Origin: Colwellia sp. C2M11
GTDB taxonomy: Bacteria > Pseudomonadota > Gammaproteobacteria > Enterobacterales > Alteromonadaceae
Direction: 5' to 3'
Assembly: GCF_018860915.1 (NCBI RefSeq)
Contig: NZ_JAHKQD010000036.1
Location: 62,001-126,000, forward strand
DNA: 64,000 nucleotides
The translations under genes and the position numbers were made by a program. Every line of letters starts with the position of its first letter. The stretch's first letter is position 1. This document shows, in pieces, positions 1 to 9,016 of this stretch. The notes beneath the pieces were generated by a model, which had not been told where the DNA came from, made no database searches, and saw only the letters and a list, made by a program, of their open reading frames with translations.

Positions 1-1
1 C

Positions 2-388
2 ACAACTAAAGTATTAGAGCTAGACTTAAATAACTTTGATGTGAACGGACCTAATGTTGTATTTAACAGTGTTGTAAATTATGACTGGTATACAGCTGGT
101 AGTGATGCACTAGTAGAGAACTTGTTCATTGATGATTCTGGTTATACATTCTATGAGTTAGCAACTGCTGGTGGCACTATAACTGAAGCTCAAGATATAT
201 CTTTCCGTACTGATTTTAACATAGACCCTAATCTATTACCTACTTGTGACGATGCAACTTGTGACACAATATCTCGTACTACAGATATTAATCTTTCAGG
301 TGTATTTGCAGTTCCAGAGCCAACATCAATTGCAATTTTAGGCTTAGGTTTATTAGGTTTAGGTTTAAGAAGAAAAACTAAAGCATAA
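2..388 (+). CDS. PEP-CTERM sorting-domain protein, 5' end outside window
   Basis: The reading frame is open to the left edge, so only the C-terminal ~128 residues are seen; the GTG at 41 is an internal codon, not a needed start. The C-terminus has the three-part PEP-CTERM sorting signal: VPEP (311-322), then a hydrophobic glycine/leucine stretch, then the basic cluster RRK and the stop. Such proteins are secreted by Sec, held by the tail, and processed by an exosortase (established for the family). The visible part has no enzymatic motif; two cysteines lie close together before the signal (CDDATC). It lies directly upstream of prsT and ends in a strong terminator, so it probably has its own transcript. 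It is the likely resident substrate of the XrtA encoded at about 30-31.5 kb. Confidence 0.9.
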   Translation, partial: TTKVLELDLNNFDVNGPNVVFNSVVNYDWYTAGSDALVENLFIDDSGYTFYELATAGGTITEAQDISFRTDFNIDPNLLPTCDDATCDTISRTTDINLSGVFAVPEPTSIAILGLGLLGLGLRRKTKA

Positions 389-416
389 TGACATAACCTT
401 ATCTAGTATAGATACC

Positions 417-447
417 AAAAAAAGTGACCTTTAGGTCACTTTTTTTA
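417..447 (+). terminator. Rho-independent terminator after the PEP-CTERM gene
   Basis: A 13-bp perfect inverted repeat (417-429 with 434-446, core AGTGACC/GGTCACT, 4-base loop) is bounded by an A-run on the left and a T-run on the right. It would act as a terminator in either direction. It separates the PEP-CTERM gene from prsT, which starts about 55 bases later. Confidence 0.85.
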
Positions 448-501
448 TGCCTTTAACTTTATCATATGCTAACGTATCACAAATACTTTGAAGGAACTCC
501 A

Positions 502-3123
502 ATGATGAAACGTCTCCACATTCTAATAATTGTTATAACATTTACTTTTCTTAGTGGCTGCGAAAACAATAATACTCCAGAACAAGTTTTACTAATCGCT
601 AAGCAAGCCATTGATGATAATAAAAGTAGCGAATTAAATAATGCTATTATTTCACTTAAAAACTCTATTCAACAACATCAAAATAATCCCGAGTTAAGAG
701 CTTCTCTTGGAAAAATATATTTAATGTTAGGTGATTTAGGATCAGCAGCAAAAGAATTAAATAAAGCCGAAAGCCTTGGTGCCCCAGCGGAAAAATGGTT
801 GCTGTCTTTAATGCAAGTAGACTATCTTCAAAATGAGCATGATAGCGTTTCACGTTTATGGAAAAAATATAACAAAGACCTAAACCCCAAAAGTCGCTAT
901 AATGCTAACCTTTTCTATGCCTTATCAATATTATCTCAAAAAGAAAGAGCTGAAGGCTTAATAGAATTAGAAAAACTTACCACTGATACAAACAATAATA
1001 ATCCTAATCAAATATTAGCATTAAACTTATTAAAATTAATGTCGCCAAATATAAAAACTAATGATATTGCTAATAGTATTGCAGAACTAAAAATATTTGC
1101 TAATGAAAATAAAAAAAATTGGTTAGCCTGGTTACTACTGTCAAAAGCTCAATTTTCATTCAAAGATTTCGAAGAGGCCGCTGCAAGCTATCAGCACTTA
1201 GCTAAATTATTGCCAAAATATAGCGTTGCCAAAATTTATGAAGCAGAAAGCAATATTGAAGCTAGAAATAATGAAGCAGCAAAGGGGGTATTACAAGAGC
1301 TCCTAAAACAATACCCTACACAACCTTATATTAACTTTCTATCCGCTAAAAATAGCATAATGATGAAAGATTATACCAACACTAAAGTAGCGATAGAAAA
1401 AACCCTTGCATCTAATTACTCAAACGATACCATAAAGCTTATCGCTGGTATTACCTATTACCAATTAGCAGAATACGAAAATGCTCACTCTTATTTAACC
1501 TCTATCGCGAAAAACCTTCCTTCCGATCACCCGGCAAGAAAAATTTTAATAGCCACTCAAATTAGACTAGGCTATATCGATAATGCTTACACAGAACTAA
1601 ACGATGGAACAATTGATAATGATGAAACAGTATTAGTAGCTGCTGTAGCACATTCTTTACTAGCAACAAATAAACCCCAACAAGCATCGCAACTATTAAA
1701 TCAAATAAATATATCACAAGCCCCTACGCCAGCACTGGCTTTAGAAATAGGTAAATTGAAGTATAGGGTTAATGATCAGGAATCACTTGTTGGTTTAGAA
1801 GAAATAATTAAAAATATTACAAATGATATCGCTATATCAGCTACGGATGTCCAGCAAGCCAGAACAATGGAATTAGCTTCTCTAGTTCAAAAAAATCAGC
1901 TAGATAGAGCAAAGGAAATGACTCAAAATTGGATAGCACAAGAACCTAACAACATAGGGAATTATCTTCTATTAGTCGAAATAACAAAGAGAACGAAAAA
2001 TACAAGTGAAATAGCTGGCTTGTATCAAAAAATGCTAAAAATTGACCCTAACTTCATTACAGCAAAACTATATTTTGCTGCAAAAAGTTTAAGTGAAAAT
2101 AAAAATACACAAGCAATAAAGGCCTATAATGACATCCTCAATACAGAGCCAAAAAACGTCAAAGCAATAATTGGAAAGTATCATGCCTTAGTGGGACTGA
2201 AAAAAGATATAGAAGCTAATACCTTTATACAAGAATCGTTAAGTAAAGAAGAAGACCCTACACTTAGCTTAGTTTTAGCAAAAAGTTACTATCAAATGGG
2301 AAATATAGATCAAGCATTAAACGTGTTATCTAATAGAACTTACCTATCCAACAGGAACAACATTGAAAAATACAATATTCTTGCTCTTTCTTACTTGAAA
2401 CAAGAAAACAAACCTAAAGCCATTGCAGCTTATAATTCAATTTTAGAAATAGCCCCTAACAATATCCTCGCTTTTACTAAAAAAATATTAACGATGGAAA
2501 GTATCGGGCTATATAAAGAAATATTGATTGATATTGAAAATTTTAAAAGTAATCTACCGACTGAGGATCCCCGTATTAATTTGATGCATGCAGAGTATTT
2601 AGTTAATGCAGGTAAAGCCAAGGAAAGTATGGATATTTTAAATAGTTATAAACAAACGAATATTGCTGAAAGCCCAATATACAAAGGTATTTTTGGCAAA
2701 ACTTTATTTTTGTTAGAAGACTATACTACAGCAAAGCCACTACTTGAAAAAGAATACAAACGGCTAAATAGCTCACGCACAGCAACAATGTTATATAACA
2801 CGTACATGCTTACTAATGAGCCTGAGCGAGCAATTACACTTGTTCAAAATCATTTGCATAAAGACCCTGATAATTTGTTATTTCTTAACCTCTACGCAGA
2901 ATATTTATTTAAAACCGATAGAAATAAGTCTATCAACGAATATATCAAGTTACTTGCTCTTGATAAGACAAATGGTATTGCTTTAAATAATTTAGCTTGG
3001 ATTTATTATGAGAAACAAGAGTACAACAAGGCTAAATCTTATATTGATAAAGCGCTAGAATATTATCCAAATAATAAGAGCATACTAGACACTGCAGCTA
3101 AAATTTCAGCCGCAACCAACTAA
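502..3123 (+). CDS. prsT: PEP-CTERM/XrtA system TPR-repeat lipoprotein PrsT
   Basis: A protein of 873 residues. It begins with a lipoprotein signal peptide ending in the lipobox LSGC (Cys20), and the rest is almost entirely helical repeats of TPR type from about residue 30 to the end. Length and composition fit the PrsT family (TIGR02917 by memory), a marker of exosortase A loci. The role is inferred to be a periplasm-facing scaffold for exopolysaccharide or PEP-CTERM processing; its biochemistry is not well settled. I place the start at the ATG at 502, because AAGGAAC lies 6-10 bases upstream and the signal peptide then starts with MMKR. An in-frame ATG at 466 would add 12 residues in front of the signal peptide and lacks a ribosome site. 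It converges on the glycosyltransferase gene downstream. Confidence 0.93.
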   Translation: MMKRLHILIIVITFTFLSGCENNNTPEQVLLIAKQAIDDNKSSELNNAIISLKNSIQQHQNNPELRASLGKIYLMLGDLGSAAKELNKAESLGAPAEKWLLSLMQVDYLQNEHDSVSRLWKKYNKDLNPKSRYNANLFYALSILSQKERAEGLIELEKLTTDTNNNNPNQILALNLLKLMSPNIKTNDIANSIAELKIFANENKKNWLAWLLLSKAQFSFKDFEEAAASYQHLAKLLPKYSVAKIYEAESNIEARNNEAAKGVLQELLKQYPTQPYINFLSAKNSIMMKDYTNTKVAIEKTLASNYSNDTIKLIAGITYYQLAEYENAHSYLTSIAKNLPSDHPARKILIATQIRLGYIDNAYTELNDGTIDNDETVLVAAVAHSLLATNKPQQASQLLNQINISQAPTPALALEIGKLKYRVNDQESLVGLEEIIKNITNDIAISATDVQQARTMELASLVQKNQLDRAKEMTQNWIAQEPNNIGNYLLLVEITKRTKNTSEIAGLYQKMLKIDPNFITAKLYFAAKSLSENKNTQAIKAYNDILNTEPKNVKAIIGKYHALVGLKKDIEANTFIQESLSKEEDPTLSLVLAKSYYQMGNIDQALNVLSNRTYLSNRNNIEKYNILALSYLKQENKPKAIAAYNSILEIAPNNILAFTKKILTMESIGLYKEILIDIENFKSNLPTEDPRINLMHAEYLVNAGKAKESMDILNSYKQTNIAESPIYKGIFGKTLFLLEDYTTAKPLLEKEYKRLNSSRTATMLYNTYMLTNEPERAITLVQNHLHKDPDNLLFLNLYAEYLFKTDRNKSINEYIKLLALDKTNGIALNNLAWIYYEKQEYNKAKSYIDKALEYYPNNKSILDTAAKISAATN

Positions 3124-3150
3124 GAAATAACGAGATAAGAAGATCACACT

Positions 3151-3190
3151 CCCCTATAATTTCTGGTAAAATCATTTTAAATTATAGGGG
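3151..3190. terminator. Inverted repeat between convergent genes, possible terminator
   Basis: A perfect 12-bp inverted repeat (CCCCTATAATTT at 3151-3162, complement at 3179-3190) with a 16-base loop lies between prsT (+) and the glycosyltransferase gene (-). There is no clear T-run on either side, so terminator function is inferred only from position and stem quality. Confidence 0.4.
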
Positions 3191-3279
3191 ATAAAATGCA
3201 ATTTTTACTAATACAAAAAGCACTATACAGTTATCATCATGCCATTGTAATAATAAGTGCAAGTGTTGATACTATTAAT

Positions 3280-4380
3280 CTACAGTAGGAGGTTTTTTCT
3301 TATCGTGTATTTCTCCATATATGCTTTAACCATCTGTTTAACAGCATATTTTTCATAAACTAATGTATATGCTTCATTCGCTTTTAATAGTCGCTTTTCA
3401 CTGCTATTTTTTACTTCATTTAACTTATTTGTCAAAGCCTCGCAATTGCTAGGCTCTACAAACCAAGCTTGTTCTTCTGTAATAAATTGAGAGATACCGC
3501 CAACGTTTGTGCATATAACAGGAGTTTTATTGGCCATAGCCTCTAAAATAGTCATAGGCATAGCTTCATACAACGACGACAATACAAATATGTCAGACTC
3601 ATCAAGAATGGTTGTTATATCCTCTCTAAAGCCCAATAAATGTATATGGTTTTGCATATTTAATGATTCTATTTGTAATTGTAATTCCGTAAACAAAGGG
3701 CCATCACCAACAATGTTTAAAGTACATTGTTCAAAGCTCGGAATAGATTTAACAGATTGAGCAAAGGCGTCAATTAAAAGCTTCTGATTTTTAACTTTAT
3801 CTAAACGCCCTATCGTTACAAATGTTTTTGGATCATCAATACTACATTTCTTTTCTTGCGGAACTACCACGCCATTAAATAATAATGTTAGTTTAGATGG
3901 TTTAACCTTAATATCATTTAAGATCCATTGAAACAAATCATATGAAACAACAACATACTCAGTAATAAATCGAGCAATAAACTTTCTAAATGTATTATGA
4001 AGTTTATTCTTACCTAGAGGGTCATCACCACCTCTTCCGTGGTCACTATGAACACGTACAGGAACACCTGCAACTGCCGCTACAAAATGGTACTCTATTG
4101 TGCCAAAATTATAAGTATTGATTGCTCGAGGCTTTAGCTTTTTCAATAACGAAAATAATTTAATATGTGTTCTGATATCATTGCCAGACTTTTTATCCAG
4201 TACAAATACTTGGATTTTTTTATCAACTTGATCCAACATACTTACATCATCTGTTAATGACACAAGTACATGTTCAACATCATACTCTTCAGAGTTATTT
4301 ATTAAATTAGCGATTACTTTTTCAAGACCTCCACAGCCAAAACTGTAAACGAGATGCACAACTTTATTTGTCATTTTCAA
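3280..4380 (-). CDS. GT4 glycosyltransferase, XrtA-system type
   Basis: A 366-residue GT-B fold glycosyltransferase. The N-terminus has the GGLE loop (about residues 17-20) typical of the sugar transferase associated with exosortase A (TIGR03088-like by memory). The C-terminal half carries the family-1/4 nucleotide-sugar region, with GRLDKVKNQKLLIDAF near 196-211 and EAMANKTPV near 285. It should add one sugar from an NDP-sugar to the lipid-linked exopolysaccharide repeat in the cytoplasm. The start is uncertain: TTG at 4380 has AAAGGG seven bases upstream, while ATG at 4374 (two codons later) has poorer spacing. It is divergent from the GNAT gene, with 90 bases between them. Confidence 0.88.
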   Translation of the reverse strand: MKMTNKVVHLVYSFGCGGLEKVIANLINNSEEYDVEHVLVSLTDDVSMLDQVDKKIQVFVLDKKSGNDIRTHIKLFSLLKKLKPRAINTYNFGTIEYHFVAAVAGVPVRVHSDHGRGGDDPLGKNKLHNTFRKFIARFITEYVVVSYDLFQWILNDIKVKPSKLTLLFNGVVVPQEKKCSIDDPKTFVTIGRLDKVKNQKLLIDAFAQSVKSIPSFEQCTLNIVGDGPLFTELQLQIESLNMQNHIHLLGFREDITTILDESDIFVLSSLYEAMPMTILEAMANKTPVICTNVGGISQFITEEQAWFVEPSNCEALTNKLNEVKNSSEKRLLKANEAYTLVYEKYAVKQMVKAYMEKYTIRKNLLL

Positions 4381-4470
4381 ATATCAGCCCTTTACTTTCC
4401 ATTGAACTAACAACACAATAAAAAGATAAGATTCATAAGTGTGGTTATATTATCGTAATAGGTATCTAAA

Positions 4471-5637
4471 TTGAATTTAAAAAAAGCACAATTTGAGTTA
4501 GATAACATTCATATTACTATCCTACCGCTTATTCCCGAAAAAATTGAGCAACTTAAAAAGAGCTGGCTTCGATTAGAAAGTATTGCTTCACCTTCATTTT
4601 TTTTAACATGGCGCTGGATAGGCTCTTGGTTAGAACAAATAAAAAACACATCAAAGTTGATATTAGTAGAAGCTACACAAAATGATCGAACAGTTGCCTT
4701 GGGTATTTTTATTGAAAAAGACACAACCAAATATGGCTTATTTAAAAGAAAGCAGTGGTATCTGCATAGAACGGGGAACGATTGTAAAGACCAAATTTGG
4801 ATTGAAAACAATACATTTCTAACAACGAATGAAAATAAAGATGTTATTATTCAGGCGATATGGCAGACACTACTTTCTCACTACAACCACGTTGATGAAT
4901 TTATAATTGCAATCAATAATGATCAACCGTCAAAAGAGCAATTATCCTGTACAAACAAATACTCAATAATTAAAAATAATACTGAAAATGGCTACTTCAT
5001 CACGCTAGATAAAATAAATACTATTGATGATTATTTTTCTTCATTATCTAAAAGTACCCGAAAACAACTCAAACGAAGCCACACGTTACTAACGCAACAA
5101 AACGAATTTAAATTTTCAGTCACTATCGCCCCAGAACAACAGACTCAAATCTTGAGCAAATGCCAACAATGGCACATTGATAAATGGAAAGACACCGAGA
5201 CCCCTAGTGGCTTCACTAATCCTCAATTCACGGGTTTTCATAAAAACTTAATCCATTCTGACCATACTACTTCTAATACCGTTGTCGCCAGCTTAATGAT
5301 AAACAATGAACTGTACGGTTGTTTATACTGCTTTTTAAACCATAATTGCGCTTATTTCTATCTAAGTGCTTTAAAACCAATAGCAGACAACCGTATAAAA
5401 TTAGGATTGAGTTTACATGCATTATTTATTCAATGGTTAATTGAAAACAAACCTAATATAAAAAAATATGACTTTTTAGCAGGAGAAGCAAGATATAAAC
5501 AATCACTATCAAATCAAAAAAATGAACACTGTTATTTAGTAATACAAAAAGAATCAATCAAATTCAAATTGGAAAATTTATTAATTAACCTAAAAAACAA
5601 ATTGCAAAACGGTGATGATGTCAAGGTAAATTTTTAA
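4471..5637 (+). CDS. GNAT-fold acyltransferase (CelD/BcsL-like)
   Basis: A 388-residue soluble protein resembling the CelD/BcsL group of GNAT proteins found in polysaccharide loci: an N-terminal GNAT-like half, then a second half (about 165-365) with the STRKQLKRS segment and the typical ending YDFLAGEARYKQS. It probably acylates a sugar or a precursor; the substrate is unknown. The only plausible start is TTG at 4471, with AGG about eight bases upstream; no ATG occurs until deep in the protein. Its 3' end overlaps that of the convergent FemAB-type gene by 17 bases. FemAB and GNAT share a fold, so two related transferases face each other here. Confidence 0.75.
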   Translation: MNLKKAQFELDNIHITILPLIPEKIEQLKKSWLRLESIASPSFFLTWRWIGSWLEQIKNTSKLILVEATQNDRTVALGIFIEKDTTKYGLFKRKQWYLHRTGNDCKDQIWIENNTFLTTNENKDVIIQAIWQTLLSHYNHVDEFIIAINNDQPSKEQLSCTNKYSIIKNNTENGYFITLDKINTIDDYFSSLSKSTRKQLKRSHTLLTQQNEFKFSVTIAPEQQTQILSKCQQWHIDKWKDTETPSGFTNPQFTGFHKNLIHSDHTTSNTVVASLMINNELYGCLYCFLNHNCAYFYLSALKPIADNRIKLGLSLHALFIQWLIENKPNIKKYDFLAGEARYKQSLSNQKNEHCYLVIQKESIKFKLENLLINLKNKLQNGDDVKVNF

Positions 5638-6661
5638 CTAATAATGGACCTATTGTATTAGCAATAGGTAGTGGCAATTTTTTCCACACTTTAATCGCCA
5701 AATCAAATTTAGCATTACTAGGAGATAGGTTCGGTAATTCACCACCTTCAGGAATCCAATGATACCAATAACATTGCTGTGGTTCAGACTTCCATTGCTT
5801 TTTAAATCGATACGTTCCCTCGTCGACAGTAGAACGACCAAAGTCGAACTCAGAAAGGCCTTGTTCAATGGCATATGATAGTATTTGCCAATATAAATAC
5901 ATATTCACTGAAATTCGGTTTGCATAACTTAAAGTGCTCGCCCAAGGTATTTCCATACGATCTTTATAACTAATTAAGAAACCAGCTGATACAGGTTTTC
6001 CTTGCCAATACACAATACAAATAGAGCAATGCTCTTTAAATGTCTCTAAAATGTTTATAAAAAAAGATTTTCCATAAACAGGTGTACCTAAATCTCTCAT
6101 ATTCTCACAAAACACCTGATAAAAATCATCAAATAATTCGACCTTACCTATTTTGTGACTAACCCCTTCTTTGATTGGCCGCTTAATTTGTGATCTTCTT
6201 TTAGAGCCAATTAACTTACCTAACGCTTCAGCTGTTTCAGGTAACTGTAAAACCATATTTACTTTGCCGGTAGAAACAGGTAATACATTATCAATACGTT
6301 CAACTGATTCACGGTATTGAATATGGCTTACTTTGTTTATTTCTGCTTGGTTTTGTAAGTGTTGATTTAATTGGTTAGCAATCTCACTTGTATCAGCAAT
6401 AACGCCACCGTAATTAAAAAAAGGCATGCTTACAATGAAATTACCAAACAACTTACTTTTCAAGTTAACACTTGGTAATACACCACAAATATTACCGTTT
6501 TCATTTAACGCATAATAATATAAACATTCATGTCCAAACGTTTTTTCAATAAGTAACTTCCACGCAGATAAATGATATACCGATGCAGATTCATGCTGAT
6601 TAACATAATCATCCCAACGTGATAAATCATTTGCTGAAATGGAATGAATGGTAATAGTCAA
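5621..6661 (-). CDS. FemAB-family protein, XrtA/PEP-CTERM associated
   Basis: A 346-residue protein like the FemAB-related proteins of exosortase loci (TIGR03019 by memory). Recognisable segments are the early SVYHLSAWKLLIEKTFGH, the central GSKRRSQIKRP and the late YAIEQGLSEFDFGRSTVDEG. Classical FemAB enzymes transfer amino acids from aminoacyl-tRNA to peptidoglycan; the exosortase-linked branch has no proven reaction, and transfer of an amino acid or acyl group to the exopolysaccharide is an inference. The start is TTG at 6661, with AGAGGG eight bases upstream; no ATG is available nearby. It is the last gene of a minus-strand group that begins with the AMP-ligase gene. Confidence 0.85.
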   Translation of the reverse strand: MTITIHSISANDLSRWDDYVNQHESASVYHLSAWKLLIEKTFGHECLYYYALNENGNICGVLPSVNLKSKLFGNFIVSMPFFNYGGVIADTSEIANQLNQHLQNQAEINKVSHIQYRESVERIDNVLPVSTGKVNMVLQLPETAEALGKLIGSKRRSQIKRPIKEGVSHKIGKVELFDDFYQVFCENMRDLGTPVYGKSFFINILETFKEHCSICIVYWQGKPVSAGFLISYKDRMEIPWASTLSYANRISVNMYLYWQILSYAIEQGLSEFDFGRSTVDEGTYRFKKQWKSEPQQCYWYHWIPEGGELPNLSPSNAKFDLAIKVWKKLPLPIANTIGPLLVKNLP

Positions 6662-6733
6662 TTTTACAACCCTCTAAATTTATTAATACTTTTAAAACAC
6701 ATCATAGTAAACCACCATGCGACATAACTTAAA

Positions 6734-7756
6734 TTATTTTCTACTTCCAACAACGCTTATAGAGTTAATAAGTTGCTTTAACTCTGAAATTTCTGGTAGA
6801 TAGGGATATGCCTTAAGCCTTGCATCTTCACGACTAATATACCAAGGATTTTTCTTACTAAATTCATTAGGATATAAAAAGTCACCGACAATAGTATTAT
6901 CATATATTTCAACAGTATTTGCTTGTTTATGCATAATAATCACATTGGCTTTTTCTCTATCTAATAATAGAAGATTATTTCTAATTACTATTCTATTAAC
7001 CTCAAAATTATTTTTTACTTTTTCTAACCCATAAGAAATCAATTGGCTATTCGAGCTATTATTCCCTTGTTGTAAAATACTATCTTGTATGATTAATTCC
7101 CCGTAATTTGCAACATCAATTAATCTACTATCTTTAGCATCGAGTGATGCTAGAATACTATTTTTTACAACTGTTTTTCTAGAACGCGACTTTAAGCCAC
7201 TTCCTTCTTTACCTGTTGACAATACTTGAGAATAACTAAAATAAAACTCTCCTACATTGGCATAAATAGCATGAGCATACCCTCTACCGGTTGCTTTTCC
7301 ACCTAATCGCTCAAATTTAGAAAATTCAACATGTAAAAAACCTTCGTAATTATGAGAGGTCATAATGCCTGATTGGCTATCATGAGCATACAAGTTACGA
7401 ACGGTTAAATTTTTCCCTTCAAAACGAATACAAGCTCCATTATGATCACGCACACTTATATTTTGGCACTCAATACTCTCAACAAGAACATTATCACCGG
7501 AAAGAACTAGCGCTGCTTTACCATCAACAGCAGCATCATCAAAAATGACATTATCCTCACCTATTATACTGATATTATCCTCTTTTATATAAACCCCTTG
7601 AGTATATATACCTGCTTTTAAGTAAATTTGGCTACCATCAACAATTGCTGATTTAGCTTCCTCTAAAGAAAAAAATTCTTTGCCATCAACAAATACATGC
7701 TCTGCATTACAATAATGAACTGTCATAAATAAAAGCATTGCAAAAATATTCTTCAT
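6734..7756 (-). CDS. Secreted right-handed beta-helix protein
   Basis: A 340-residue protein with a signal peptide (cleavage probably after CNA, near residue 18). The body has the repeating short-strand pattern of a right-handed parallel beta-helix (rungs such as NISIIGEDNVIF, VLVESIECQNISV, LTVRNLYAHDSQSG, YGELIIQDSIL), as in polysaccharide lyases and C5-epimerases. I see no catalytic set that fixes the reaction. It probably acts on or binds the exported glycan in the periplasm. The start has AGG five bases upstream. It lies between the cysteine desulfurase gene (48 bases) and the FemAB gene (72 bases), all in one direction. Confidence 0.7.
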   Translation of the reverse strand: MKNIFAMLLFMTVHYCNAEHVFVDGKEFFSLEEAKSAIVDGSQIYLKAGIYTQGVYIKEDNISIIGEDNVIFDDAAVDGKAALVLSGDNVLVESIECQNISVRDHNGACIRFEGKNLTVRNLYAHDSQSGIMTSHNYEGFLHVEFSKFERLGGKATGRGYAHAIYANVGEFYFSYSQVLSTGKEGSGLKSRSRKTVVKNSILASLDAKDSRLIDVANYGELIIQDSILQQGNNSSNSQLISYGLEKVKNNFEVNRIVIRNNLLLLDREKANVIIMHKQANTVEIYDNTIVGDFLYPNEFSKKNPWYISREDARLKAYPYLPEISELKQLINSISVVGSRK

Positions 7757-7804
7757 AATTACCTACAGTATTTACATGTAAAAGTATAAAAAGTGAATGC
7801 TGAC

Positions 7805-9010
7805 TTAATTTGACTTAACTAAGTTAATAAAGTTAGCTATTCCTTTAATCGCTTGTTCAATTTCATCTTTCGTATTATACAGCCAAAACGACAATCTTAT
7901 AGAGGCACCTACATTGTAAAAATCATGCAGAGGTTGAGCACAATGAAAACCTGAACGTAAACAAATACCATATCTATCACTCAAACCACGTGCAACAATA
8001 TGAGGAGAAATACCAGGTGATGTTAAGCTAAATGGACCTTGAATCTTGTCTTTTCCTCCAATAACATTCACCAATGGTAAGTTCTCGCGTAGGCATATGC
8101 TTGTATATTCAGATAAGGACTTAAAATGAGATTCGACATTATCCATGCCTAAGTCTAACAAAAATAAAACGGCGGCCTGTAAACCCACAACACTTTCTAT
8201 TGCTGGCGTACCTGCCTCAAACTTCCACGGCGAGTTCTTAGCTTCAATACTATGTTGAGTGACACTTTCAACAGTAGAGCCACCATGCAGCCAATAGTCC
8301 ATTTCTTCTAATAGCTCGGCTTTCCCAAAGAGTACTCCAACCCCCGAAGGAGCACCCAATTTATGACCACTAAAGACCAAGAAATCACATTGTATTTTAG
8401 CAACATCGATTTGGGTATGAGGAATAGATTGAGCACCATCGATCATTACTTTTGCGCCTGACGCATGACACATATTAACGAGTTTTTCTAAATCAAGCAT
8501 ATAGCCTGTTACATTTGAAGCATGCGTCAGGCTAACTAGCGCTACATCTCCCTTTAACAATTCTTGCTCTAATTCAAACCAGTTAATATCGCCATTGTCA
8601 TCAAGACTTAACCGATGCACATCATGCCCCTGCCAAGGTAAATAATTTGAATGATGCTCACCAACGCTAGAAATGATTCGTCCTTTACCCGAAAAAGCTT
8701 TAGCAACTAGGTTTAGTCCTTCTGTCGTGTTCCTTAAAAACACAATTTCATTGGCTTCTGATCCAATAAAAGCGGCAACAATATCTCTAGTGCTTTCATA
8801 AAGTTCAGTTGCTTCATCACCTAAAAAATGAACCGAACGATGTATATTCGCGGTTCTATTCGTTAAAACATCAGTCACCGCATCAATCACACATTGTGGT
8901 TTTAATGCCGTGGCTGCGCTATCTAAGTAGATAAGTGGCTTTCCGGTAGGTGTTACTCTTTCCAAAATAGGAAATTGTGCTCTTATTCCATTAATATTTT
9001 TCAAAATCAT
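7805..9010 (-). CDS. SufS-like cysteine desulfurase / class V aminotransferase
   Basis: A 401-residue PLP enzyme. The active site looks complete for the SufS group: EHHSN (His120), DGAQ (Asp191), SGHK with PLP lysine Lys217, and RSGFHCAQP with Cys357 as candidate persulfide cysteine. SufS takes sulfur from cysteine and passes it on as a persulfide, normally to SufE or SufU for Fe-S clusters. No suf, isc or tRNA-thiolation gene is near. It sits six bases downstream of an AMP-forming ligase gene inside the exopolysaccharide locus, so a role in modifying an exopolysaccharide precursor is possible but unproven. The ATG at 9010 directly abuts an AAGG; a TTG two codons later (9004) has better spacing and could be the true start. 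Confidence 0.88.
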   Translation of the reverse strand: MILKNINGIRAQFPILERVTPTGKPLIYLDSAATALKPQCVIDAVTDVLTNRTANIHRSVHFLGDEATELYESTRDIVAAFIGSEANEIVFLRNTTEGLNLVAKAFSGKGRIISSVGEHHSNYLPWQGHDVHRLSLDDNGDINWFELEQELLKGDVALVSLTHASNVTGYMLDLEKLVNMCHASGAKVMIDGAQSIPHTQIDVAKIQCDFLVFSGHKLGAPSGVGVLFGKAELLEEMDYWLHGGSTVESVTQHSIEAKNSPWKFEAGTPAIESVVGLQAAVLFLLDLGMDNVESHFKSLSEYTSICLRENLPLVNVIGGKDKIQGPFSLTSPGISPHIVARGLSDRYGICLRSGFHCAQPLHDFYNVGASIRLSFWLYNTKDEIEQAIKGIANFINLVKSN

Positions 9011-9016
9011 CCTTAA

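Noticed and set aside
3196-3288. Tiny plus-strand reading frame (30 codons) after the hairpin, with GGGG before its ATG
   Set aside because: It overlaps the 3' end of the glycosyltransferase gene, has no recognisable protein pattern, and lies just after a probable terminator.
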